NCBI GenBank assembly: GCA_015660885.1
Contig: JACTUB010000005.1
Coordinates: 1-64,000 of the forward strand
Direction of reading: 5' to 3'
DNA length: 64,000 nucleotides
From: Methanoregulaceae archaeon
Lineage (GTDB): Archaea; Halobacteriota; Methanomicrobia; Methanomicrobiales; Methanospirillaceae
This document shows, piece after piece, positions 1 to 7,906 of the stretch (the first letter of the stretch is position 1; every line of letters begins with the position of its first letter). The translations under genes and the position numbers were made by a program. The notes under the pieces are model-generated. The model was not told where the DNA came from and did no database searches. It saw only the letters and a program-made list of their open reading frames with translations.

Positions 1-2
1 CT

Positions 3-137
3 CTTTTAAAGAGAGAAATACTGGAAGCACGGAGATTCCATGCTAAGATCAAAGAACTCAAAATCAATCTTCTACGACATCTCGAAAATTATTCTCGCGG
101 TCTTTATCCGGATCCATTACTAAGGATTTCTACTTAG
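3..137 (+). CDS. C-terminal end of a protein cut by the window edge
   Basis: An open frame runs in from the left edge and stops at TAG. It encodes 44 residues rich in Lys, Arg, Leu and Glu, beginning LLKREILEARRFHAKIKEL, which reads like an amphipathic helix followed by a short tail ending LYPDPLLRIST. No family can be named from so short a piece. Its last 18 bases overlap the end of the convergent frameshifted zinc-ribbon gene. It could be chance coding, but composition and helix pattern favour a real C-terminus. Confidence 0.4.
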   Translation, partial: LLKREILEARRFHAKIKELKINLLRHLENYSRGLYPDPLLRIST

Positions 138-303
138 CCCGGGTAACATCATTTTACATTCCTTTTTTGTTGTCCAAAATGTTGCAGGACAATTCCCACA
201 ATAAACTTTCACCCTTCGCTTAGTTAGCAATCCGTTGAATCGCTCCACATAAGGGGCACAAGGTGTCTATTACAATTTGGACAGAATCATTATTCAGTAC
301 CAT
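120..303 (-). pseudogene. small zinc-ribbon protein, broken by a one-base frameshift
   Basis: Read from ATG at 303, the frame gives a CPLCG knuckle and stops at TAA (220-222). Reading on in the neighbouring frame gives LLTKRRVKVYCGNCPATFW, a second CxxC knuckle, and stops at TAG (120-122). The span is 184 bases, that is 60 codons, a stop and one extra base, as a single-base indel between the two knuckles would give. GGTGAG lies just upstream of the ATG. The start overlaps the end of the preceding 54-codon gene by ten bases, which suggests translational coupling. The intact form would be a two-knuckle zinc ribbon of about 60 residues, of unknown function. Programmed frameshifting or a sequencing error are alternatives. 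Confidence 0.55.
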
Positions 304-458
304 ATCTTCTCACCGGATGCTCTCCGTTTTTTAATATCAATTATTGTATCGATGTAAATGTTACACAAATTACAATTTCCGTTACATCGCTTAAATTCCC
401 CAGTTAAAATACACACCCCATCTGATGTCATCATATCTAATTCATTATTTTTAGTCAT
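294..458 (-). CDS. small Cys-rich protein (54 aa)
   Basis: Starts at ATG 458 and ends at TGA 294-296. The product has four cysteines in the central third (one in DGVCIL, then CNGNCNLC) and a basic C-terminus, a pattern that could bind a metal. Its stop overlaps the start of the downstream frameshifted zinc-ribbon gene (ATGGTACTGA), so the two look like one coupled unit. An upstream ATG at 477 has a better Shine-Dalgarno (GGAG) but reads only five codons, so either translation starts at 458 or there is an N-terminal frameshift. No family recognised. Confidence 0.45.
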   Translation of the reverse strand: MTKNNELDMMTSDGVCILTGEFKRCNGNCNLCNIYIDTIIDIKKRRASGEKIWY

Positions 459-583
459 AAAATCATCTTCGTCTCATTTTGAATCTCCTTTACTCAATCA
501 GGATTGCACTAGTTATAGATCCAGTTTGATACGACAATAATTCATGGCTCCATGTGTGCCATCAATTTAATGGATGATCATAT

Positions 584-724
584 TCATCCAATTTCAGTCA
601 CCGTTGTATCTGGTTTCTCTTCTCTCTTTTTGCCGAGGAGCTCTATAATGATCCCATAGAGTTCTGATCCTGTCTGGGTGTCCCTGTTTGGTTGTTGGAA
701 ACTCTCCTTACCATCGCCACACAT
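584..724 (-). CDS. small hydrophilic protein (46 aa)
   Basis: A 46-codon frame from ATG 724 to TGA 584, preceded by GGTGA at a spacing of five and, about 60 bases further up, by a strong TATA-like run. The product begins MCGDGKESFQQPNRDTQTG, continues with a short hydrophobic helix (LYGIIIELLG) and ends in a charged tail. It is the first of three very small same-strand genes reaching down to 120. Function unknown; the promoter and ribosome site are the main support. Confidence 0.4.
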   Translation of the reverse strand: MCGDGKESFQQPNRDTQTGSELYGIIIELLGKKREEKPDTTVTEIG

Positions 725-780
725 ATTTTTCACCTTATTCCTGTCAGAGATTATCTTTAATTATATATAGAAAAATAGGA

Positions 781-800
781 CGTTTATATATATATTCTTT
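781..800 (-). promoter_or_regulatory. TATA-box region for the small-gene cluster
   Basis: Read on the minus strand this is a TATATATA run. It lies about 60 bases before the ATG at 724, leaving a leader of about 35 bases that contains the GGTGA ribosome site. It probably drives the minus-strand small genes at 724-120. Confidence 0.4.
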
Positions 801-829
801 TCAGGCTATATATTATTACAAGACCAACT

Positions 830-1636
830 TCATTTACTTAAGAGCATCATCCCTCCAATCAGGATTAGAATGCCGGCAAAAACGATCTGTAAATTCCGGC
901 CTGAACATCCATGTGCACACCGCACACCGAAACGTGCCATAGGAATAGTGGTGATACAAAGGATTACGAATGTTGCAAGATTCACGTAGCCGATCGAATA
1001 TGGTGGCAAAGTCTCGATACCGAGCCCGTTGATGATGTATGCAGTAACGGCACCTGTCGACGAGAAAATTAGGCAAGCGGACGAGGTGCCGACCGCAGAG
1101 TGTATGGGATAGCCTAAAAGGATTACAAGAATTGGTACCAGAAGAATACCCCCGCCGATTCCGGCAAGGCCGGAAACGATCCCAACGAAAAACCCGACGA
1201 TGATATAGTCCCTGTTTGATCCGTGGGGTTCGCAGACTTGGCAGCCCTGCAAATGCCAGACCATACGGAAGGCAATAAGAATAATCAAGGATGCGAAGAA
1301 AGTCCGAAGGATGATGCCCGGAAGATGAGCGGCGAGCGTTCCCCCGGCAAGGCCGCCAAGGATTGCAGCACAACCTAATGGGACTGCTGCTTGCCAGTTC
1401 ACCGCCCCGTGACGGTGGTGTGCTAAAGTCCCGCTGATCATTGTTGGGATCATCACAGCAAGGGAAGTTCCGAAGGCAAGCCTGGTGGCAAGAGTGCCGT
1501 CCATACCATTATTGATATAAAGCCAGAACTGGACCGGCGTCATCAGGAATCCACCCCCGACACCAAAGAGCCCGGAGGCAGTCCCGGTCAGGATTCCAGT
1601 GAAAAAAAAGATTGCATACTGCAGAATCGGATCCAT
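830..1636 (-). CDS. TauE/SafE family membrane transporter (sulfite/anion exporter)
   Basis: Integral membrane protein of about 268 residues from the TauE/SafE (former DUF81) family, whose members export sulfite, sulfonates or other small organic anions. The two-fold family repeat is visible: a first half with GLFGVGGGFLMTP and a second with GLAGIGGGILLVP, each followed by alternating hydrophobic helices, about eight in all. I start it at ATG 1636, with GGAG six bases upstream; a TTG at 1648 would add four residues. Substrate cannot be told from sequence. It stands alone, with no sulfur genes nearby. Confidence 0.85.
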   Translation of the reverse strand: MDPILQYAIFFFTGILTGTASGLFGVGGGFLMTPVQFWLYINNGMDGTLATRLAFGTSLAVMIPTMISGTLAHHRHGAVNWQAAVPLGCAAILGGLAGGTLAAHLPGIILRTFFASLIILIAFRMVWHLQGCQVCEPHGSNRDYIIVGFFVGIVSGLAGIGGGILLVPILVILLGYPIHSAVGTSSACLIFSSTGAVTAYIINGLGIETLPPYSIGYVNLATFVILCITTIPMARFGVRCAHGCSGRNLQIVFAGILILIGGMMLLSK

Positions 1637-1993
1637 TCCATACTCCAAAAAAAATCTGCTGTAAAGTTATTATGATTTCAATATCAATAGTCTAACGTAG
1701 AACCAATGCCGGAAATCCGCACCTCTGATCCAAACTGATTAAATGCGGGGAGAATCTTTTTCTTTAGCCGATCAGAGTTGAAATGCTGCTATAGAGCTTC
1801 CCGTTGCCTGATTGGAATCCGCTTCGTTCCAACTTTTTTTCATGAAATTCACCCCAAATTGGGATGTGATCCAAATACGCGCAATCCCCTCATAAGTCTT
1901 TTGAAGGGCAGATTAGTCTTCCGCTGAAATCCAAAATCGATCGAGGAGAAAAATCCTCAAACAACCAATGATGGCAGAACAGTTGATCAAAGC

Positions 1994-2017
1994 TTCCTTT
2001 AATTCTAATTAAAGGAA
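1994..2017. repeat. perfect 11-bp inverted repeat with 2-base spacer
   Basis: TTCCTTTAATT, two bases, then its exact reverse complement AATTAAAGGAA. The arrangement suits a dimeric DNA-binding protein or a tight cruciform. It lies about 360 bases upstream of the TauE/SafE start and 515 upstream of the HD gene, so which gene it might serve is unclear. Confidence 0.5.
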
Positions 2018-2189
2018 AGGAATTGAAAGTTATCCTATCTAATTTTATAGGAACGTGCTTTATTTAACGAGACATATGAGAAAATTGGATGAGTATGGAA
2101 TCAGTCTATCATGATTAACTATTGTAAAATAATCTGTTTATCAATAATTCACTAAATTTTCCATTGTAGACTTTGCCCAATTGCTCAGT

Positions 2190-2225
2190 CCCAGGTTCAC
2201 CGTGGCAACCGGTGACCTGCCTGGG
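2190..2225. repeat. GC-rich hairpin
   Basis: CCCAGG-T-TCACC on the left pairs with GGTGACCTG and CCTGGG on the right around a nine-base loop, with small bulges. It stands out in AT-rich surroundings. It could be a terminator or the end of a lost element; no run of T follows. Confidence 0.4.
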
Positions 2226-2465
2226 TACACATAACGTGCTGATATTCAATTATTAAAAACGAAAATCTAACGTATAGCAGTGTAGCTAGACACGGTGAAA
2301 ATACTCAAGCCGAAGTGCATTGCTCGGTACTGTTTGCAATACAGTTGATAACCCATATTTCCCGTCGTTAAAATTTTCTGGCCAACCACAGACACAACAG
2401 AACCGGTGTCATCAACCACAGATATATCAGAATCACTGTGCCTGTTTTGTTACATCTACGGGACG

Positions 2466-2473
2466 TATAAATA
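2466..2473 (+). promoter_or_regulatory. TATA box for the HD-domain gene
   Basis: TATAAATA lies 59 bases before the ATG at 2532, which predicts a leader of roughly 35 bases. That leader carries the GGAGG ribosome site at 2523-2527. Confidence 0.45.
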
Positions 2474-2531
2474 TTCGACATTGAGAACAACTGTGAATAG
2501 GATCAACTAGACAGTAAACTTTGGAGGAAAG

Positions 2532-3449
2532 ATGAAGAAAGTTGTGTTTAAACCGGATTCTGATCTGGAGCGTTATGCTTTTGATACTATTGAGCGCCGT
2601 CTTGACGATAAACCACGTGCAAAAAAAATGTGGGAACTGATTACACAGGACAGCGAGATAAAGGCTTGCTGGCAGATGGCAAATTTCGTTGCAGTACACA
2701 AGCTCGGGATGAATGATCATGGCGAGACACATGCCGTGGTTGCCACCGCATCTGCACTCACGATGCTTGACCTGCTCACCGGAACTGGCGTACGCCCTGA
2801 CGTTATCGCAGAAAACTACGGCGATGAGGATGATGCAGCACTGATTATCCTTTCAGCGATGCTCTGCCATGATCTCGGCACTATGGTGCATCGGGAGGAT
2901 CATTCTAGTTTGGGAGTATCGTTCGCTCTTCCGATTCTCGACCGCCTCCTTTCAGAGATCTATGATCACCCGGAAAAACGTACGATTATCCGTTCATTCA
3001 TTCTTTCAGCGATATATACCCACCATGGAACCCCCCGGCCGATAACAATTGAGGGAGCACTGGTGTGTATTGGAGACTCAACAGATATGACAAAGGGAAG
3101 GGGACGTGCAACGTTCGATGCTGGGAGTATCACTATACACACGGTATCCGCTCTTTCAATCGAGCGGGTTGAGATACGCAGGGGAACGACAAAACCGATA
3201 GAACTTAGGATCCTGATGTCAAATTCCGCAGGGATCTTCCAGGTTCAGGAAATCCTTGCACCGAAAGTGCGTGCAGGACCACTTGCGAATGTTGTTGATG
3301 TCATTGCTGTAACTGTGGGAGGATCCGACCAGAATGAAGAGAAGATTGTTCAAGGTATTCGAATGGAGGGGACTCGGTTTGTGCCGTGGAACGATCGTGC
3401 CGGAAATCCTGATAAATTACCAGGTATATCCGCCGGAACACTGGAATAA
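2532..3449 (+). CDS. HD-domain metal-dependent phosphohydrolase
   Basis: A 305-residue cytoplasmic protein. The HD superfamily pattern is clear: a first His in HGETHAVVATASAL (about residues 67-80), His113-Asp114 in MLCHDLGTMVH, further His residues in REDHSSL, then a distal YTHHGTP and a late GDSTDMTKG Asp. These are the metal ligands of HD phosphohydrolases. The C-terminal third (from about 215) is a separate beta-rich region of unknown role. The ATG is fixed by GGAGG five bases upstream. The substrate, possibly a nucleotide, cannot be inferred, and no operon partner is present. Confidence 0.8.
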   Translation: MKKVVFKPDSDLERYAFDTIERRLDDKPRAKKMWELITQDSEIKACWQMANFVAVHKLGMNDHGETHAVVATASALTMLDLLTGTGVRPDVIAENYGDEDDAALIILSAMLCHDLGTMVHREDHSSLGVSFALPILDRLLSEIYDHPEKRTIIRSFILSAIYTHHGTPRPITIEGALVCIGDSTDMTKGRGRATFDAGSITIHTVSALSIERVEIRRGTTKPIELRILMSNSAGIFQVQEILAPKVRAGPLANVVDVIAVTVGGSDQNEEKIVQGIRMEGTRFVPWNDRAGNPDKLPGISAGTLE

Positions 3450-3781
3450 GATCCTAAATACCAATATCCCGAATCCCCGTGAATAATAAAAAAGATAGGT
3501 TCTGATGCTTCGGCGATTGATTGGATAAATTCAAATAGGGTAATTTATGAGATTAGGTTCATCAATTTACATTGAAATTCACCGCGAATGTAACGGAACT
3601 ATTATTACCTCCATCGTCGGACAAAGTCTCGTAATTTTTGAATCAGGTCGAGCTGGAAAGTTGCTTCTTTCTTCTTTTCGATTTCGGTAATGTCCATTTT
3701 TCATAGTCTGGCCTGGATAACTGATATATTCCGATTGACTGCTCATTGCCTTCCGGTTAGCTTCTTCGGAGTGTACGTGTA

Positions 3782-3889
3782 CTACGAAATTAGAAGCTGT
3801 TCAATTTTATCACTGAGAGGGTAGTCTCTTTTGTTCAAATCACATCGCTTATACAATTCATTGAGATCAATCCATTTCTGCCAACAGAA
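3782..3889 (-). pseudogene. possible C-terminal remnant of a lost protein
   Basis: An open frame without a start codon encodes about 35 residues with a strongly protein-like composition (CWQKWIDLNELYKRCDLNKR, then DYPLSDKIEQLLIS and a stop). It is preceded in frame by TAA. No family recognised; chance cannot be excluded at this length. Confidence 0.2.
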
Positions 3890-4189
3890 TTAATTGACAC
3901 AGGATTCAGCACTAGCACCTGCACATAGATCTTGTACTGAAAACTACGAATTGAAATTGATGATATGTAAAAAAGGAAGTAGTATTAGTAACAGGCAGCA
4001 GATTGCATCTCATTGCAATCATAATGACGGTGCAGGAATCTATCGGGTACTTCGCCACTCCCATGTATAATTAGGATCTTGGGAGGCTGTTTTAATGAAA
4101 AAAGAAGTGTGTCACAGAGGTTCGTGATTTATCGAGAAAGAAAGCCTGAATTGATCATAATCCAGTAGTAGTTATTTTCAGAAGTTATG

Positions 4190-4198
4190 TATATAAAG
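4190..4198 (+). promoter_or_regulatory. TATA box; nearly leaderless start
   Basis: TATATAAAG lies about 27-33 bases before the ATG at 4224 and no ribosome site intervenes, so transcription should begin at or within a few bases of the start codon. Confidence 0.45.
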
Positions 4199-4223
4199 AA
4201 AACCTTTGTAGTATCAATGCAGC

Positions 4224-4742
4224 ATGAAAGGCATTGACAAAGATGGAATAACGCAGTTTGAAGTTGCCAAATCACGGAAACCATCTGAAGGACGACGGAA
4301 TGCTAGGCTCGGCAAGAAGGCCAGTGAGGAGACCCGTGCCAAGCTACGGGTAATCAATAGTCGGCCGCGGGGTTGTTACCGAGAAATATGGGAAGAATTG
4401 AATACTTTGTGTGTCATGACGGGGTTCACTTACAAGAGGATCAGGAACTATTGGCTGCTCTATGATGAGCTGAATACAGAATATTCCTTTACCGCTGCTA
4501 GGGACGCTATCGCTTTTTTGAAAACCGATGGTCCGCAACACAATCAGATATACGTCCTGTGCAACGAGACTGGCTATACATTCAAGCGGGTAACGGACAA
4601 CCTCTGGGTGTTGTACGACCCCAAAATCAACCCTGACGGAAAACAGAGCTTCCGTGGGACTGCTCTAGGTGCAATCAGATTCCTAAAAGCGATGAAAGAA
4701 TGGTTGACACAGCGGGGGATGCTGACCTATCAGAAGAAGTGA
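4224..4742 (+). CDS. protein with internal duplication and NUMOD3-like N-terminus
   Basis: 172 residues. Residues about 20-46 (GRRNARLGKKASEETRAKLR) resemble the NUMOD3 DNA-binding motif found in homing endonucleases and related proteins. The rest is two copies of one unit, about residues 62-100 and 112-155, each with LC-x2-TG-[FY]-T-[FY]-KR followed by W-x-LYD and ending in A-[IL]-[AR]-FLK. I know no named domain for this unit. No nuclease motif (GIY-YIG, HNH) is present, so it may be a DNA-binding protein or the leftover binding part of a mobile endonuclease. Stand-alone, nearly leaderless. Confidence 0.6.
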   Translation: MKGIDKDGITQFEVAKSRKPSEGRRNARLGKKASEETRAKLRVINSRPRGCYREIWEELNTLCVMTGFTYKRIRNYWLLYDELNTEYSFTAARDAIAFLKTDGPQHNQIYVLCNETGYTFKRVTDNLWVLYDPKINPDGKQSFRGTALGAIRFLKAMKEWLTQRGMLTYQKK

Positions 4743-5172
4743 TTATACAGTTGTGTCAGGTCGTTACATTTATTTACCAAATTAATTCAACGTTACCCAG
4801 GAACTTGGGCAAAACACCCTTCCAGATGATACAAAGGAAAAGATGAGCGCAGGTTGGGTGATAAGCTGGTTTCGAGAAGCCCCGTGCGCGCTGTTGCGAG
4901 CGTTTTGCGAATAAGTCGGAATGCAACACACTCGTCATATAAAATACTGAATTACACGTAGGGTACGGTGACATAACTTTTACGAGTAATTGCACAATCT
5001 TAACGTAAGGTTCTAGCTTGTTCATTCATTCTTTAACTGCACAGAATTTTGTTATTTTTAATCATTATAAAAACCCTGAGACTTTGTGATATTGTCATAT
5101 ATAAACATACCAAACCATGTGAGATAGGGCAATAGAAATATTAACTGCCTGAATCTTCCATAAAAACAAAAT
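4743..5172. other. gene-free stretch
   Basis: No convincing coding region or RNA gene seen. It separates the duplicated-repeat gene from the end of the minus-strand phosphate locus. Confidence 0.4.
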
Positions 5173-5601
5173 TTACGCTATCGTACCCATGTATACTATT
5201 TTCTCAGCACCATTTGCGAATTTTGCTACGACAGTAACAGAATTGGTACCTAAGGTGCCGGCAAAGATCCCATTTGCACCCGGGCTTACATCAAGCATCC
5301 CTTTCTGCACCCCATTGACAGAGACTCTGAGTTCCGTAATATCCCCAGCAAAACAGTTATTGGCCATAACCGAAAGTTCAATCGAGGAGGGCGGTACCTT
5401 CTGGCCATTGATCGCAATGGTGCAGGACGGGGCCTGAGGTGCTGGCGGGGCCACGGAACCAGTCGGCGGAAGAGTGATCACCGGAACCTGAATTTTTACC
5501 GGTTGCGATGAGGGATTCAGGAGGAATACTGCTGCTACGATTATCACGAGAAGGATGATGCCACCGATTATAATCAGGGGAAGACGAGATCTCTTTGCCA
5601 T
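5173..5601 (-). CDS. membrane-anchored extracytoplasmic protein
   Basis: 142 residues: basic N-terminus (MAKRSRLP), one membrane helix about residues 8-28, a Pro/Val-rich linker, then a beta-type domain of about 80 residues with two cysteines (SCTIAING and NNCFAGD) that could form a disulfide outside the cell. GGAG lies 14 bases before the ATG. It is the last gene of the minus-strand run pstS-pstC-pstA-PKD protein, 81 bases after the PKD gene, and may be surface-exposed with it. Function unknown. Confidence 0.6.
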   Translation of the reverse strand: MAKRSRLPLIIIGGIILLVIIVAAVFLLNPSSQPVKIQVPVITLPPTGSVAPPAPQAPSCTIAINGQKVPPSSIELSVMANNCFAGDITELRVSVNGVQKGMLDVSPGANGIFAGTLGTNSVTVVAKFANGAEKIVYMGTIA

Positions 5602-5682
5602 TGGTTGAATTGTTTTCTCCTATAGTCTATAACTTGATGTTGCCAGATTTGTCATAATGCTGTTTCTCATACGTGAAAAATG

Positions 5683-7695
5683 TCAGGTCTTGATCACCCA
5701 GTCGTGGACGGTCTCGTTCATTGCGCCATCAATTAATGTAGAATTGGACGAGCTGGTCAGACTCAGGCTCCCGCCAGCGTTCATCCCGAGGTTGGAGATA
5801 CGGATCCATGCATTGTCGAAATCGCCCAGAACATCGTATCCACTAATGGCGATGTATGTGTATGCCGAATCGGGCACAAGATAATAGCTGAGTGTGGTCT
5901 TAAAGTCAGAATATGATGGGACGTAGATACTATCAATTGCACCCACCGCCACGAGATCGCCGTTAACATACAATGCCATGTCCGGGAAACTGAATTTGAG
6001 AATCTCATTCCGGTCTATATAGATCTCCCCCTGCTGGTTGCTCATGGCAACGAGCCGGACCACAGAACCCTGTTTCAGCTCGCGATTCCCGCCGTTAATA
6101 CTGATCGATGCCAATGAATTCTGTACTAAGAATTCCATTACAGAGTCCTTCTCAATGTACCCACGCTTGCCCGTCTTGACCAGGATTGACTTGTCGGGGA
6201 TACGGAAAGGTTCGGTAACGGTGATATAGTCCGGGCAGGTAATGTCGTTACTGCCATACACATTACCGGAGGTCAGGGAGACCGGATAGGTCCCGGGATC
6301 GGTATAGATGACAACCGGGTTCTGTTCAGAAGAGTTGAGGGGAACTGAGATCGGCCCGAATGTCCATACCCATGAGGAAGGTGCATTGATCGATTCATCA
6401 GTGAACCTAACTGTCAAGGGGGCCGGTCCTGATAGGGGTGTAGCTGTAAAATTTGCAATGACCCGGGGGGGGCTTGCAATGACCGCGGTTTTCCTGATTA
6501 TCGTATCTTTCTGGTCTCCCTTGCTTGCCGTAAGAGTGACCGTATATGCTCCTGGTATCGAATAAACATGCGAAGGATTCTGTTCATCCGATTGACTCTG
6601 GTCGCCAAAGTCCCAGAGCCACTTGCCGGGGGATCCAGCAGAGGTGTCCCGGAACGAGACGGTTAAAGGTGCAGGTCCCGTGAAACCCGGGCCGGGTTCG
6701 AAGCTGGCTACAACAGTGTCACTGATCGTAAAAGAAGTCGCGGTCCCTTCAAAATAGGCCGGGTTTGAATTGAGGGTGAGATCTTCACCGAATGCCCCGG
6801 AATGGTAGGTGATGAGGATCTGGGAGTTTTCAAAACCCGCCCGTATTCTGTTGCCGTCAACGACAATCTGGCGAACATCGCCTTTTGTGGGTCTGACAGC
6901 GTATGTCAGGTTGACCTGGAAATAGTGGTATGAGGGAAGGTTACAGTCCCCGGATTCGCCATGGGCAACCTGGGTGCCATTGACAAAAAGTGTCACATCA
7001 GGAAATGCAAAACTGACCAGCCGGCCTGCCCTGATATTCATGCTCCCACCAACATCTGATCCAGTCCGCATCTTGACAACCGAACCTTCCGCGAGCGGAT
7101 ATGATTTACCATCAATTATTACGGATGAGTTTGCATCTGCTGAAATGAAGCTGACTTCTGAGCCCTTACTGATCTGTCCCTCGCGTAAGGTATCGATAAG
7201 AACTTTATGGGACGGGGGTTGTTCAGCGCCAAGGATATCGGATCGAATCACGGTCCTCTTCGACCCGTCGCTACGAGTAACCGTAAGGGAGACATTATAG
7301 ACCCCGGACAAAGCATACTGGTGTACGGGATGTTGGAGGGATGAACTTGTGTTATCGCCAAAATCCCACTCCCAGCTTTCAGGCACCCCCCGGCTCTGAT
7401 CGAGAAAACGTATAGTGAGAGGCGAGTACTGCCCCTCCGGTGCTGAACTGAAATCAGCAACAAGAGGTTTGTTCATGAGAAGATTGACAGGGTCACGTCC
7501 CCCAGACAACGATACTGAAGTGGCGGCGGTTGCTTTTGACTCGAAGAAGTGCATAAGTGACCCTGGGCCCGGTACGATGTGGAGGAAGTACCACCCTACT
7601 GCCAGAAGAATAACAACAGCGACGAGGATGAGGGCAACAGCGACCCGCTTCTTTTTAAATTTTCTCCGTTTCCGGATCTGGGGAGTTTCGGGCAT
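5683..7695 (-). CDS. membrane-anchored PKD-domain surface protein with duplicated unnamed module
   Basis: About 670 residues from ATG 7695 (a GTG at 7716 would add seven). The N-terminus is very basic, followed by one membrane helix (about residues 17-38). Outside are PKD1 (WEWDFGDNTSSS), an unnamed module of about 150 residues, PKD2 (WLWDFGDQSQSDEQ), PKD3 (degenerate, WVWTFGP) and a second copy of the module. The module copies share an S-V-[VI]-[KR]-[ML] strand, a [KV]-FSFPD-or-AFPD-x-[TA]-L-[FY]-VNG core and a Y-x-[FV]-PSY-x-[DY]-F segment. PKD domains are Ig-like and mediate adhesion or S-layer contacts. It follows pstA by 211 bases, so it may have its own transcript. Confidence 0.75.
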   Translation of the reverse strand: MPETPQIRKRRKFKKKRVAVALILVAVVILLAVGWYFLHIVPGPGSLMHFFESKATAATSVSLSGGRDPVNLLMNKPLVADFSSAPEGQYSPLTIRFLDQSRGVPESWEWDFGDNTSSSLQHPVHQYALSGVYNVSLTVTRSDGSKRTVIRSDILGAEQPPSHKVLIDTLREGQISKGSEVSFISADANSSVIIDGKSYPLAEGSVVKMRTGSDVGGSMNIRAGRLVSFAFPDVTLFVNGTQVAHGESGDCNLPSYHYFQVNLTYAVRPTKGDVRQIVVDGNRIRAGFENSQILITYHSGAFGEDLTLNSNPAYFEGTATSFTISDTVVASFEPGPGFTGPAPLTVSFRDTSAGSPGKWLWDFGDQSQSDEQNPSHVYSIPGAYTVTLTASKGDQKDTIIRKTAVIASPPRVIANFTATPLSGPAPLTVRFTDESINAPSSWVWTFGPISVPLNSSEQNPVVIYTDPGTYPVSLTSGNVYGSNDITCPDYITVTEPFRIPDKSILVKTGKRGYIEKDSVMEFLVQNSLASISINGGNRELKQGSVVRLVAMSNQQGEIYIDRNEILKFSFPDMALYVNGDLVAVGAIDSIYVPSYSDFKTTLSYYLVPDSAYTYIAISGYDVLGDFDNAWIRISNLGMNAGGSLSLTSSSNSTLIDGAMNETVHDWVIKT

Positions 7696-7906
7696 AAGAT
7701 AAAAACCTGGTTTCACATCAGATCTGAATTACTCTTATTATGAGAGTACTGCTGCTAATCTTACTGACAGAAAGCACTTATCAGACTTTCTTCCTGCCCG
7801 TCGTAATGTTCGCATATATCATAGTAGATTTCTCCAAATATATCTTTTGAATAGAGAATATAGAGATATCAGTGATCTTCGCCCTTCACGCTTAGCTGGT
7901 TCCCTC

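Larger units (their letters stand above)
1637..2531. other. gene-poor stretch before the HD-domain gene
   Basis: No convincing gene on either strand. The stretch is AT-rich and holds a perfect AT-rich dyad (1994-2017), a GC-rich hairpin (2190-2225) and the TATA box of the next gene (2466-2473). Confidence 0.5.
3450..4223. other. gene-poor stretch with a possible gene remnant
   Basis: No intact gene found in 770 bases. A short coding-like remnant is listed separately at 3782-3889, and a small dyad GATTGCA-N6-TGCAATC lies near 4003. The downstream part carries the promoter of the next gene. Confidence 0.45.

Noticed and set aside
358..942. Plus-strand open frames in the left end of the window
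   Set aside because: They lie over small minus-strand genes with ribosome sites and over the TauE/SafE end, and have no protein-like composition.
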